A DNA stretch of 55,480 nt, from contig JAILPK010000068.1 of NCBI GenBank assembly GCA_024699495.1, positions 1-55,480 on the forward strand, written 5' to 3'. The stretch is from Bacteroidaceae bacterium (lineage in GTDB: Bacteria > Bacteroidota > Bacteroidia > Bacteroidales > Bacteroidaceae). Position 1 is the stretch's first letter. Every line of letters begins with the position of its first letter. The position numbers were made by a program, and so were the translations under genes. Shown piece after piece: positions 42,871 through 52,461 of this stretch. A model generated the notes under the pieces. The model had not been told where the DNA came from. It worked only from the letters and a program-made list of their open reading frames with translations, and did not search any database.

Positions 42871-44475
42871 ATGATTATTCCTTCATACGTGAGACACTTT
42901 CTCTTATTATGTTCATTCGCCGCGCTTTTCGGCGCCACAAGCATCCACGCACAGATAAACGAACTGCCGCGAGCTACGCCGGAGAGCATGGGGCTTCCCT
43001 CCGACCGTCTGCGTGCGTTTATGGACACGCTACTCAATCTTCCGGGCACAGACATCCACTCGGTTATGGTGATGCGGCGGGGCAAGGTAATCGGCGAAAT
43101 GTACCCCAGACCATTCCGCGCCCGTTATGGACACACCGTCTATTCGGCATCGAAGACATTCACCGCAGCCGCCGTGGGATTGGCAATTGCGGAGAACCGT
43201 CTGCGGCTGGACGACCGTCTGGCTGTGTTCTTTCCAGAGCAGTTGCCGGCAGAAGTAAGCGAATGGCTCGCTTCTGTACGAGTGCGCGACCTTCTTACGA
43301 TGACTTCCGGCTTCCCTGCCGACTGGAATATGCGTTCGCAACACGACGAATGGGTGAAGACCTATCTATCACGCAAACTGACTTCACGTCCGGGCGTAAA
43401 ATTCGTTTATGACAGCATAGACTCTTATCTCATATCAGCCATTATCCAACGCGCCACGGGCCTGTCGATGATGGATTACCTGCGCCCAAGACTCTTTCAG
43501 CCGCTTGGCATAACCGAAGTGGCCTGGGAAGAAAGCCCTGAAGGTGTTACCGCCGGAGGATGGGGCCTATGGCTACAGGCGGAGAGTCTGGCCAAGTTCG
43601 GCCAACTGCTGCTGAACGGCGGCCGATGGACTGCGAATGCTCCCGACAGCAGCGTCGCCACACGTCAGATTCTTCCAGAGTCGTGGGTCCGCAATATGCT
43701 GACACGCCATGTGGATAACCCCAAGGGTGACAACTACGGATATCATATCTGGCTCTGCGCCGAATCAGATGGAGCAACACGCATCGACGGGGCCATGGGA
43801 CAATTCGTGTTTATAATCCCGGCAAAAGAGATGGTCGTGGTAATCACACAATGTATCTCTTCCGGCAACGCCGGACGCAGGGAGCGCAACGCTCTCTTCC
43901 GACAGCTGCTGCCAGCGGTAAGTGAGCGCCCCACAGGAGCGGGGAAATCATACCAGCGGCTACTCAATTTCGAACGTGAGGCTGCGTTGCCACTGGCTTA
44001 CGAGCAGGCCGAGGACGAAGGGCTGAAGCCATCGCCAAAATCATCTCCGGTAAGTCTGCCTATCTCCTTCTCTATCGCTGACAACCGGCTGGGATGGCAA
44101 GCGGCAGAGATTTCAGAAGGTGTGGATAATAAGCATCTGAACATAACCGTCACTACCGCTGAAGGCAAGCAGACCATTGCACTCGGGTATGAGGAGTGGG
44201 CCGAAAGCTCAGTAACAGCCAGACCGCCCTACTCCATTGGCTCGACACGCAACTCCTTCTCCAACCTGCCAGGCCCATGGACCACCGGCGGCAGCTACGC
44301 CTGGACCGGCAACAGACAACTGCGGGCCACCATCCATTTCACCAACTGGATTTCGTCTGTGAACATAGTGTTCGACCTCAACACCCCCGCAGGCGCAACA
44401 CCGACTGCCTCGACGATGACCGTAAAGGAGAATTTCTCCACCTCTCCGCAAACAGTTCAGATAACAGCAATATAA
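42871..44475 (+). CDS. Secreted serine hydrolase of the beta-lactamase class C family
   Basis: A 534-residue exported protein. The signal peptide MIIPSYVRHFLLLCSFAALF continues to about AQ28. The catalytic domain has SxxK at S92-A-S-K95 (YSASKTFTAA), a Tyr-x-Ser motif in KFVYDSIDSYLISAI near 187, and a C-terminal box with MGQFVFIIPAKEM. The last 150 residues are beta-rich with no recognised domain. Such enzymes are usually esterases or D-aminopeptidases rather than true beta-lactamases. It is divergent from the NTPase operon and 36 bp upstream of the LPP20-like gene. Confidence 0.88.
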   Translation: MIIPSYVRHFLLLCSFAALFGATSIHAQINELPRATPESMGLPSDRLRAFMDTLLNLPGTDIHSVMVMRRGKVIGEMYPRPFRARYGHTVYSASKTFTAAAVGLAIAENRLRLDDRLAVFFPEQLPAEVSEWLASVRVRDLLTMTSGFPADWNMRSQHDEWVKTYLSRKLTSRPGVKFVYDSIDSYLISAIIQRATGLSMMDYLRPRLFQPLGITEVAWEESPEGVTAGGWGLWLQAESLAKFGQLLLNGGRWTANAPDSSVATRQILPESWVRNMLTRHVDNPKGDNYGYHIWLCAESDGATRIDGAMGQFVFIIPAKEMVVVITQCISSGNAGRRERNALFRQLLPAVSERPTGAGKSYQRLLNFEREAALPLAYEQAEDEGLKPSPKSSPVSLPISFSIADNRLGWQAAEISEGVDNKHLNITVTTAEGKQTIALGYEEWAESSVTARPPYSIGSTRNSFSNLPGPWTTGGSYAWTGNRQLRATIHFTNWISSVNIVFDLNTPAGATPTASTMTVKENFSTSPQTVQITAI

Positions 44476-44511
44476 AACCTATTTTTCACATAAACATACG
44501 ATAATCAGAAA

Positions 44512-46341
44512 ATGAAGAAAACAGTTCTGTACATTATAGCCCTGATGGCCTTACTGCCTCTGAATGCCCAGCAGTGGGAAGATATAAAGAACAACCCCAA
44601 ATACCTAACCGGCGAAGGAATCGGCATCAGCCCCGAAGAGGCCGACAAACAGGCGCTGGCTAACCTGATGTCGAAAATATCTATGCATGTGCAGTCGGAC
44701 TTTGAAGTCATCGAAGAGGAGAAGACGGGCAACGACGGCACCGACTCACGTACGTATGTAAGCAATCGCGTGAAGACCTACTCACAGGGGACTCTGCAAA
44801 ACACCGAACGCATCGACTGGGAGAACGGCTCGGAGTTCTGTGTCGGACGTTTCATACAGCGCTCTGAAGTGGAACGGATATTCAAGGCCCGACTGCTGAA
44901 AGCACAGGAGAAGGTGACGCTGGCTCTTCAGGCCGAAGCCGCCGGACAGGTGGACGACGCCCTGCGCAACTTCACCCAGGCGATAGCCCTGACCCGCTCG
45001 TTGCAGCGGCCTAACGAAGCCTATTACGAGACGCCCGACAAGCAGAAGCATCAGATGATGGCCTGGTTGCCACAAAAGAAACGCGAGGTGATGAAAGACG
45101 TGAAAATCAGCGCTGCAGGAAGCTCAGGCAACGACATCGAACTGAATGTGACCTTCCGTGGAAAACCCGTGACAAGCATGAACTTCACCTATTACGACGG
45201 CCGTATGTGGTGCCCAAGAGTGAGCGCCAAGGACGGCAAAGCGCTGGTGGAGATGGCTCCCGGATTCACAGGCAAGACATTCAGAGTGCGCATCGAACAT
45301 CAATATCTCACGGAAGACCTATACGACAACGAACTGAGTGCTGTGATGAAAGTGCTTAAACCAACGAGATTCGACGAGGAGAACCTCACCGTAAAAACGG
45401 ATGCTATGGCCGCTGTAAGCACAGCCCTGGTATCGCCCGCGACACAAGGCAAAGGCACAATTAAACGCCCGGAAATAGAGCAGGCAGGACTGACTCCGGT
45501 GGCTAACGAAGAGGCTTATGTGAAGACAATAGAAAAAGTGCTGGAAGCCATACGTAGCCGCAACTACAAGGCGGCAGAGCAATGCTTCACGCTCAAGGGC
45601 AGGGATATGTACGACAAACTGATCACCTACGGTTCGGCAAAACTGCTCTCCAACCCATCGCCCGTGTTCCATCGTAACGGAAACGATGTGATATGCCGTG
45701 GCATTAAGATGTCGTTCAATTTCAGACAGGGTGTGCGCAAGTCATTCGTCGAGGAGATGGTTTTCACTATGGATAAGCAGGCCAAAATATCAAGCCTCGC
45801 ATTCGGACTCGGCAACACCGCCGAACAGGACATCCTCTACAAAGGGGCGTGGCCGGAACAGGTGCGTACCATACTGATGCAGTTCATGGAGAATTACAAG
45901 ACGGCCTTCGCCCTGAAACGTCTGGATTACATTAACACCATATTCGATAAAAATGCTGTAATCATTACCGGCAACGAAGTGCAGGTCAGCAACATCCCCT
46001 CATGGCAAGTGGACCGCAACTCAAAGCGCATAAGCCAGAAAAAAATTCAATATATGCGCTACGACAAAGAGCGCTATCTGAGTAAGCTGGCAAAGAACTT
46101 CAAGGAAAAAGAATTCATAAATATCCATTTCACCAACAACGATGTGAAGAAACTCGGCAGCGAGGATATCTACGCCATACAGATTGCCCAGGATTACTAT
46201 TCGGACAACTATGCAGACAAAGGATATCTGATGCTTATCATAGACATCACCAAACCCGAACGTCCGCTAATCAAAGTTCGTACGTGGCAACCGGACAAAG
46301 ACCCCGACTTCGGCTTCTATGGTCCGGGCGACTTCAGCTGA
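44512..46341 (+). CDS. LPP20-like exported protein
   Basis: A 609-residue periplasmic or envelope protein. The signal peptide is MKKTVLYIIALMALLPLNAQ. Then GEGIGISPEEADKQALANLMSKISMHVQ (about 34-61) has the pattern of LPP20/flagellar-type domains. A helical, TPR-like part (about 135-175), Ig-like strands, and two later alpha/beta domains resembling NTF2-like folds (EAIRSRNYKAAEQCFTLK; QFMENYKTAFALKRLDYINTIFD) follow. It is followed by a PEGA-domain gene 71 bp downstream; such pairs are common in Bacteroidales. Function unknown. Confidence 0.78.
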   Translation: MKKTVLYIIALMALLPLNAQQWEDIKNNPKYLTGEGIGISPEEADKQALANLMSKISMHVQSDFEVIEEEKTGNDGTDSRTYVSNRVKTYSQGTLQNTERIDWENGSEFCVGRFIQRSEVERIFKARLLKAQEKVTLALQAEAAGQVDDALRNFTQAIALTRSLQRPNEAYYETPDKQKHQMMAWLPQKKREVMKDVKISAAGSSGNDIELNVTFRGKPVTSMNFTYYDGRMWCPRVSAKDGKALVEMAPGFTGKTFRVRIEHQYLTEDLYDNELSAVMKVLKPTRFDEENLTVKTDAMAAVSTALVSPATQGKGTIKRPEIEQAGLTPVANEEAYVKTIEKVLEAIRSRNYKAAEQCFTLKGRDMYDKLITYGSAKLLSNPSPVFHRNGNDVICRGIKMSFNFRQGVRKSFVEEMVFTMDKQAKISSLAFGLGNTAEQDILYKGAWPEQVRTILMQFMENYKTAFALKRLDYINTIFDKNAVIITGNEVQVSNIPSWQVDRNSKRISQKKIQYMRYDKERYLSKLAKNFKEKEFINIHFTNNDVKKLGSEDIYAIQIAQDYYSDNYADKGYLMLIIDITKPERPLIKVRTWQPDKDPDFGFYGPGDFS

Positions 46342-46412
46342 CAAAGATGGAAGATGTGGAGCGGCCCCAGCCGCAATAACCCTCTTTACCACAACAAAAA
46401 AATACAGGATCT

Positions 46413-47729
46413 ATGCATCTGACCAAAATCATTCTGTTTCTGTTCTTGATAGCAGCATCCCCCTATGCGGTTGGTCAGGAACTCGCTGTCAAAAAATTCT
46501 ATCATGACGAACGCGACGGCACTGCAAACCGCGGCAGCACACGCATATTGGACCAGAACGAAGAGCCATGTGCTCTGATTAAAGTGCGAACCAACCAGCG
46601 CGGCTTCACCTTCGATGCCGGACAGTTGCTGCCCATAGAAAAGACTGAAGAACAGACACAGGCTCACCCGCTGGAGATTTACGTGTGGTTACAGAATGGT
46701 GTGAAACGTCTGTCCATAGGACATGCACAGTTGGGGAACTTGTATGACTATGACCTCGGCACTGCATTGCAGCCCGGTCAGACATATATTATGGAACTAG
46801 TATCGGGCGAAGTGCAGACAGTAGTAAAACAGGCACGGCAACATCAGTATGTGGTATTCCAGCTTACTCCTTCCAATGCCATAGTGACGATAGACGGACA
46901 GATGCTTGAGACAACCGACGGCATGGCACGTAAGCTGATTAAATTCGGTAAATACAATTATACTGTGCAGGCCCCCAATTATCAGCAGGAGTCGGGAAGC
47001 GTGGAAGTGAACAATCCAGACGAAAAGCATCTGTTAAACATCAACCTAAAGCCTAACTTCACGATGGTGACACTCACCGCTCCCTCCGGTGCGGAGATAT
47101 GGGTCAACGGCGAACGCAAAGGCAAGGGCTCATGGAAGGGTAACCTGAACGGAGGGGATTATCTCTTCGAAACAAAAAAAGCAAACCACCGCGATGCACA
47201 GCTCAACACATCAATTGACATAACCAAAGGACCACAGACTATTAAACTGCCTGCCCCTGCGCCAATACTCAGTGATGCAGACTTCGACAGTAAACCCGCA
47301 ATGGCAGACATCTATATCGACGGACAGAAAAAGGGACAGACACCGCAACTGATTTCCGGACTCCTCATTGGAACCCACTCTGTGAAACTCGTTCGCAACG
47401 GCTACGCCGACTATACCGGCAACATAACAGTGAAGGAGGGAGAGACAGCCCATTTCTCAGCCACTATGACAAAAAACAGCAACACAGATACAGCATCTGG
47501 CGAGGGAGAAGTAATTCTGCTCTGTAAGTCCCTCACCGCCACCATCTATATAGATAACCGCAAAGTGGGCAACGGAGAATGGAGAGGCAAACTACCCGCA
47601 GGTAAACATACGGTGTCATGCCGCGCCCTCAATCACACCAATGCCGACGTCATTATAGAAGTGGCAGGAGGACAGAAACGCTTCTTCCAACTGGAAGCCC
47701 CCAAATTGGCCGATGCCCAGGGGCAGTAG
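46413..47729 (+). CDS. PEGA domain-containing exported protein
   Basis: A 438-residue secreted protein. Signal peptide MHLTKIILFLFLIAASPYAVG. After an N-terminal beta domain there are at least three PEGA repeats: APSGAEIWVNGERKGKGSW (about 216-234), MADIYIDGQKKGQTPQLISG near 300, and TATIYIDNRKVGNGEWRG near 375. PEGA repeats are surface or periplasmic beta modules. It lies downstream of the LPP20-like gene and 22 bp upstream of the MBL-fold gene, so three genes may be co-transcribed. Exact role unknown. Confidence 0.85.
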   Translation: MHLTKIILFLFLIAASPYAVGQELAVKKFYHDERDGTANRGSTRILDQNEEPCALIKVRTNQRGFTFDAGQLLPIEKTEEQTQAHPLEIYVWLQNGVKRLSIGHAQLGNLYDYDLGTALQPGQTYIMELVSGEVQTVVKQARQHQYVVFQLTPSNAIVTIDGQMLETTDGMARKLIKFGKYNYTVQAPNYQQESGSVEVNNPDEKHLLNINLKPNFTMVTLTAPSGAEIWVNGERKGKGSWKGNLNGGDYLFETKKANHRDAQLNTSIDITKGPQTIKLPAPAPILSDADFDSKPAMADIYIDGQKKGQTPQLISGLLIGTHSVKLVRNGYADYTGNITVKEGETAHFSATMTKNSNTDTASGEGEVILLCKSLTATIYIDNRKVGNGEWRGKLPAGKHTVSCRALNHTNADVIIEVAGGQKRFFQLEAPKLADAQGQ

Positions 47730-47751
47730 GTGAAATCGACATATAATAAAT

Positions 47752-48531
47752 ATGAAATGGACCGTTTTATCTGACAACCGGAGTTCTGACTGCCGACTCT
47801 CTACAGAGCACGGCCTGTCTGTCCTGCTGGAGACCGATAACCACTGCATACTGCTGGACACAGGCGCAAGTGACCTGTTCATGAGAAATGCGGAAATCCT
47901 GGGCAAGAACCTTGCGATTGTTGATTATGTTTTTATATCCCACGGTCACAGCGACCACGCTGGCGGACTGCGCTTCTTGCTCGAGCAGAACAAAAAAGCT
48001 AAAGTAATCATCTCTCCCCACGCCATGACCGGCAAATTCTTCTCCAAACGTAACCACCTACATAGCATCACTACCCTATGGCCCGAAATAGATAGGGACA
48101 GGCTCATTCCGGTAACTGAAACATCAGAGATTGACAACGGCCTCTTCATCATCGCCAACATAGCACACTCCCACCCTATGCCCAAAGGGAATCAGAACCT
48201 TTTGGTGATGGATGAACACGGCAACTACTCTCCCGATGCCTTCTCCCACGAACTGGCGTTATACTCTGACGGATTCCTCTTCACAGGTTGCGCTCACAGC
48301 GGATTGGAAAACATCTTGACATCATGTCCGTGGCCTGTTAACACAGTAGTTGGAGGCTTCCATCTGCTTGACGGGCAAGAATCAGACTACGAGTTAACCG
48401 CCCTCTCCCAACGTCTGAAAACAAATTTTCCAAACACCATTTTCTATACCAGCCACTGCACAGGCGACCACGCATTCCAGGTGATGAAAAACATAATGGG
48501 CAAACAAATAAACAACTTTTGTAAAGAATAA
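47752..48531 (+). CDS. MBL-fold metallo-hydrolase
   Basis: A 259-residue cytoplasmic metallo-beta-lactamase-fold enzyme. Metal ligands are in SHGHSDHAGGLRF (HxHxDH, near 64-72), with later GCAHSGLEN and GGFHLLDG. The layout matches the group annotated as 7,8-dihydropterin-6-methyl-4-(beta-D-ribofuranosyl)aminobenzene-5'-phosphate synthase-like in many Bacteroidetes, where the substrate is not known. It follows the PEGA gene by 22 bp. Confidence 0.88.
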   Translation: MKWTVLSDNRSSDCRLSTEHGLSVLLETDNHCILLDTGASDLFMRNAEILGKNLAIVDYVFISHGHSDHAGGLRFLLEQNKKAKVIISPHAMTGKFFSKRNHLHSITTLWPEIDRDRLIPVTETSEIDNGLFIIANIAHSHPMPKGNQNLLVMDEHGNYSPDAFSHELALYSDGFLFTGCAHSGLENILTSCPWPVNTVVGGFHLLDGQESDYELTALSQRLKTNFPNTIFYTSHCTGDHAFQVMKNIMGKQINNFCKE

Positions 48532-48597
48532 ACGCTGATACTTAGCTGCTGTGCGGCGTGAGCCAATGGGCCAACCGACCTCTTAGACCTTGAGACC

Positions 48598-48740
48598 TAT
48601 TAGATCTATTATCCCTATTAGACCTAGAAGCCCCATTAGCGAAGAAAGCTAAAAGCTAATGGCTAATAGACCCATTAGACCCATTGGACCAAGAAGGTCT
48701 ATTAGCCCTATTAACCCCAGAATATTACAGATTACAGATT
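48598..48740. repeat. Degenerate ATTAGACC-type repeats
   Basis: The spacer 48532-48787 between convergent genes contains many copies of TATTAGACC, CCCATTAG, CTATTAG and AGCTAATGGCTAA. Such words recur in several spacers here. No gene or terminator was recognised, although the pairing AGCTAAAAGCTAATGGCTAAT may fold locally. Confidence 0.6.
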
Positions 48741-48787
48741 GGGCTGGCGCAAAGACAGCTAATGTCTTACGGCCATCGGCCTAACGC

Positions 48788-49654
48788 CTACCGTCCTCTA
48801 CCGCCGCTTCCGCGACCAGAACCTGATGCTGAGGAGCCACGACTTGAGCCTGAGCTTGGCCCGGAACTGAAGCTTGTGCGGGGACCTGAGGTGGTGCTGT
48901 GACTAATTCCGGAGTTAGAACCTCTGCTCATACCTGTTGATACATTCCCATAAGAACTTCCGCGAGAATTTATTGTAGTGGAAGAACCGTCCCTGGAAGT
49001 TCCGACATGATTATCGGTGCCATTCCCGTTGTGAAACTGGCTTGAGCCATTCCCGTTGTGAAACTGGCTTGAGCCATAATTGTCACGCGTTGAACCTGTT
49101 CTGTGTCCGCCGTAATAAGAGTTCGAACGTGAGGCAGTGATACGCGTGGAACTCGGGTGCTGGTAACGACCGATGCCACGTAATCCGCCATCCCATTTAG
49201 GCCTGCGGGATGTGTAATACCCATGGGCAAAATATGAACGGCCATGTCCGCCATGATATCTCCAGAAGGCTTTAGGTTGGGAATAATAGTAATGGTTCAC
49301 TGCATAGTGGCGATATATGGGGTAATGCCATACTCCGCGCAACCATGCCAGCGGGTGGAAGAAATAATCCACGGCAGTGAAGATGCTATACTGCCAATCC
49401 AACAAGATATGGCGCAAGTCTGCATTCCGATATGCCAGATATGGGCCATATATTTCCTCAGGTGTCTGTACGCTAAGGAAATAGTCAAGATTAATCTCGT
49501 AACAGTCATTATACTGCTGACTGTTCAAATTCAGCTCATACGCCATCTTGTCGGTGAGATAAAGAGCCTGTTCGCGAGCCTCTTTGTATGGCATACCCAT
49601 GACAGGTAGCAGATAGCTGAATGCTAAGATGATGATAGTGAGGTTACGTTTCAT
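48788..49654 (-). CDS. Ser/Gly-rich exported hypothetical protein
   Basis: A 288-residue protein with a probable signal peptide (MKRNLTIIILAFSYLLPVMG). A helical domain (25-90) and a Tyr/His/Trp-rich stretch (about 90-150, HYAVNHYYYSQPKAFWRYHGG) follow, then a low-complexity Ser/Gly/Asn/Arg tail to the end. The tail includes two tandem SSQFHNGNG units encoded by a perfect 27-bp direct repeat. The composition suggests a secreted adhesive or matrix-like protein. Not a known family to me. The gene is convergent with the MBL gene. Confidence 0.75.
   Translation of the reverse strand: MKRNLTIIILAFSYLLPVMGMPYKEAREQALYLTDKMAYELNLNSQQYNDCYEINLDYFLSVQTPEEIYGPYLAYRNADLRHILLDWQYSIFTAVDYFFHPLAWLRGVWHYPIYRHYAVNHYYYSQPKAFWRYHGGHGRSYFAHGYYTSRRPKWDGGLRGIGRYQHPSSTRITASRSNSYYGGHRTGSTRDNYGSSQFHNGNGSSQFHNGNGTDNHVGTSRDGSSTTINSRGSSYGNVSTGMSRGSNSGISHSTTSGPRTSFSSGPSSGSSRGSSASGSGRGSGGRGR
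49019..49072. repeat. 27-bp tandem duplication in the Ser/Gly-rich gene
   Basis: GCCATTCCCGTTGTGAAACT followed by GGCTTGA occurs twice head to tail (49019-49045, 49046-49072), and keeps the frame. It encodes the repeated SSQFHNGNG unit. Confidence 0.9.
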
Positions 49655-49899
49655 AAGGCTGAATATATATTATAGGTTAAACAAAAAGTTCTTTTCTATC
49701 TGTATATTAACTACGCTGCAAAAGTGGCCATTTATAACCACCTCTGCAAGAGAATATTCCTAAAAAGAACGGGGATTTCCCTATTCTGCCATACAGAACT
49801 CTAAGTTTGAAGCAGCCCAAACAGTAAGCGGTAAGCAGTAAGCGCAGCCCTCGGCCGCTAAGAAAGATCGCGAAACAATATTATATATTCAGGAGATAA

Positions 49900-50259
49900 T
49901 TAGAGTTCCCAGACATTGTCATGCCAACGGACTTCGGGCGGCGTGTCTTCATCAGTCTTCACCACAGCAATGGCAGACATACATACGGGCATCCTCGAAG
50001 GGTGCTGCAATTTCCATGCAATCAAAGCCCGCTGCATGAGCCCGCGTTTCTTGTCTGTTATTGCATCCTCAGCGTTCCACACCTCTCCATGGCGGGTCTT
50101 GACCTCCACAAAATACAATGTGCTCTCCTTTTGTGCAATGATGTCTATTTCGAGATGCTCATAACGCCAGTTACGCGCCATTATCTCAAATCCATTATCC
50201 TGCAGATATCTGGCAGCAACGTCCTCACCCCATTTCCCAAATTCATTATGACGTGCCAT
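49900..50259 (-). CDS. YraN family endonuclease-like protein (UPF0102)
   Basis: A 119-residue cytoplasmic protein of the YraN family. The core is a PD-(D/E)xK nuclease-like fold: E11 in KWGEDVAARYL, D39 in HLEIDII and E52-x-K54 in YFVEVKTR. Members are linked to DNA processing, but a defined role is lacking. It follows the DUF3109 gene by 11 bp. The downstream spacer 49655-49899 carries short TAAGCAGTAAGC repeats near 49826-49845 and no gene. Confidence 0.93.
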   Translation of the reverse strand: MARHNEFGKWGEDVAARYLQDNGFEIMARNWRYEHLEIDIIAQKESTLYFVEVKTRHGEVWNAEDAITDKKRGLMQRALIAWKLQHPSRMPVCMSAIAVVKTDEDTPPEVRWHDNVWEL

Positions 50260-50270
50260 CCTCTATATTA

Positions 50271-50906
50271 TTATATATCGTTATTCTCCACGTTCTCCAT
50301 CACTGCAGCAGCCACCTCTTCCAGTTCTCTATACCACTGTTCGCCAAACCGGCGGATAAGAGGCTCACGAAGGAAACGGTAAAGTGGCAATTTGAGCTTG
50401 CGCCCACGCCTCACAGCTCCGTCACAGATAGGCCAACGGTTATAGTTCAGACCGACGAGTCCGTCAGCAAACCGTTTCTCGCGAATAGGATAAAGGGCAC
50501 ATGATATAGGCTTCTGAAAACGAGTCTTCCCTTCGCGGCAGACCCGCTCCAAAGCACATAGGCAACACCCCTCAGGCAATTCTTTCACCTTCTGCTCGCC
50601 ACTGTTATAATATGTGAACACACAGTCTTTGCCATTGACGATGCTCGTCACCAGCTCTGCCTCAGGATCTGTGTAGGCCACTCCCTGGCGGTCAACAACA
50701 CTTTGGGCAGAAGCCGACATCAGAGGCCACACTTCATCCAAAGATTCTTCGATTTCTGCCACCTCGTCCAGCGTCACTGGAGCACCTGCGTCACCCTCTA
50801 TGCAACAGGCTCCACCGCATACATCCAAATCGCAGCAGAAATATTCTGTTATCAAATCAGCGGATAGCAACACTCCACCCACTTCTAATATTGGAATTTT
50901 GTTCAT
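50271..50906 (-). CDS. DUF3109 family cysteine-rich protein
   Basis: A 211-residue cytoplasmic protein typical of Bacteroidetes. Two cysteine-rich blocks, CCDLDVCGGACCIEGD (about 23-38) and CCLCALERVCREGK (about 118-131), plus ISCALYPIR, suggest metal or Fe-S binding, similar in style to the YkgJ CxxCxxxCC family. Function unknown. Probably co-transcribed with the YraN gene. Confidence 0.9.
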   Translation of the reverse strand: MNKIPILEVGGVLLSADLITEYFCCDLDVCGGACCIEGDAGAPVTLDEVAEIEESLDEVWPLMSASAQSVVDRQGVAYTDPEAELVTSIVNGKDCVFTYYNSGEQKVKELPEGCCLCALERVCREGKTRFQKPISCALYPIREKRFADGLVGLNYNRWPICDGAVRRGRKLKLPLYRFLREPLIRRFGEQWYRELEEVAAAVMENVENNDI

Positions 50907-51121
50907 ATTTGAAGAGTGCGTAAAGAAAAGCCGTTTAAAGAGGAGCTGTTATGAAAGCTTCGGGACGCACAAACGAGCAGACGGGGATTTCAAGTTTACT
51001 ATCCAAGCCTTCAGATCCCGCTGAGTAGCCCCCCTGTAACTCCTGAACTCTTGGTCCGAGCCAAAGACATCGACCGCTGTCCGCGTTGCCGTGCGTCATT
51101 GTGACACACCCCAACTCCCTC

Positions 51122-52159
51122 TTATATCAGTGCGATCTTGGCTGCGCGGCACTCCGCACGCATTTCTTCCGGCCAAATGCTGGCCTGTGTCTCACCCACA
51201 TGAGCTTTATGCAGCAAAACGGTGCAAAGGCGGCTCTGACCTATGCCGCCACCAATGCTCAAAGGGAGAGACCCTTCAAGCAGACGGCGGTGGAAATAGA
51301 GAGACTTACGCTCCTCACACCCCTGCATCTCCAACTGGCGGCACAAGGCTTCTGCATCCACACGTATGCCCATAGAAGACAATTCTACGGAGCGGTTTAA
51401 GATAGGATACCAAACAAGCAGATCACCGTTCAAACCCAGGTAACCATCTTCGTTTTCCGTACTCCAGTCATCATAATCTGGAGAACGACTGTCATGAGGT
51501 TGTCCGTCGCCGAGCGGAGCACCGATGCCGATGATAAACACCGCACCGTAAGCTTTGCATATAGCGTCCTCCCGCTGTTTTGCTGTCATTCCGGGATACA
51601 TCTTGCGAAGCTCTTCGGAATGAACGAACTGAATCTCTTCAGGCAAGAAAGCCTGCAGTTGAGGATACATTTCGCACATATAATATTCTGTGCGCATGAT
51701 GGAATTGTAAATCTTACGTACAATCTTCTTCAGGAAATCCAGAGTGCGGTCCTCCTTGCGAATCACGCGCTCCCAGTCCCATTGGTCCACATATAGAGAA
51801 TGCAGGTTATCCAGTTCCTCGTCTGTGCGCACCGCATTCATATCTGTCACGATACCGAAACCGGGGTTGATATTATATTCAGCCAATGTGTTACGTTTCC
51901 ATTTTGCCAGAGAGTGAACAATTTCAGCTTCTGCATAATCCATGTCCTTAATCGGAAAGGTCACGGGATGCTCCACACCGCTCAAGTTGTCATTCAGTCC
52001 CAATCCCTTAAGCACAAACAGAGGTGCAGTGACCCTGCGTAGCCGTAACTCTGTGCTCAGACTGGTGAGAAAAAAGTCCTTTATCTTCTTGATGGCACGC
52101 TCTGTCTGCTGAACATTAAGCAGAGGCTCATAGCCCTCAGGTTTAATCAGTTTACTCAT
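51122..52159 (-). CDS. asnA: Aspartate-ammonia ligase (asparagine synthetase A)
   Basis: ATP-dependent enzyme making asparagine from aspartate and ammonia. I start at the ATG at 52159 (MSKLIKPEGYEPLLN, 345 residues); an ATG two codons upstream (52165) is possible. AsnA resembles class II aminoacyl-tRNA synthetases: LRLRRVTAPLFV near 40-51, the motif-like SLAKWKRNTL, SLYVDQWDWERV, and SIGGGIGQSRLC near 310. A -7 promoter lies at 52191-52199. Confidence 0.96.
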   Translation of the reverse strand: MSKLIKPEGYEPLLNVQQTERAIKKIKDFFLTSLSTELRLRRVTAPLFVLKGLGLNDNLSGVEHPVTFPIKDMDYAEAEIVHSLAKWKRNTLAEYNINPGFGIVTDMNAVRTDEELDNLHSLYVDQWDWERVIRKEDRTLDFLKKIVRKIYNSIMRTEYYMCEMYPQLQAFLPEEIQFVHSEELRKMYPGMTAKQREDAICKAYGAVFIIGIGAPLGDGQPHDSRSPDYDDWSTENEDGYLGLNGDLLVWYPILNRSVELSSMGIRVDAEALCRQLEMQGCEERKSLYFHRRLLEGSLPLSIGGGIGQSRLCTVLLHKAHVGETQASIWPEEMRAECRAAKIALI

Positions 52160-52190
52160 TTCCAAGTACCTTAATTTGTCATTTTGCGGC

Positions 52191-52199
52191 GCAAAGATA
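52191..52199 (-). promoter_or_regulatory. asnA -7 promoter element
   Basis: The minus strand reads TATCTTTGC, 32 nt upstream of the asnA ATG. A TTG-type -33 candidate lies near 52220-52224. The remaining spacer (to 52461) has degenerate TAAGGTCTAAAGTCTAAAAG repeats and no gene. Confidence 0.65.
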
Positions 52200-52461
52200 A
52201 GAACTTTCTTTCAAATTGACACAATTTTTAAGCAAATAATTTACTTAAAGTACGTTTGGGCTAAAGTATAAGGGGTAAGGTCTAAAGTCTAAAAGCCCTC
52301 TCCCCGCTCCCCCCTCTGCACCTACCGACTTTTGTACGATTGTCAAAAAAGTAAAATTACATTCACGGTAAAGAGGTTGTTACCAATCCCTCCCTTACAT
52401 CTGGTGCAATGGAGCTAGCGCGGCGGGTGCCGGGGCGGCCATAGCCGATGTGAATGGAATA

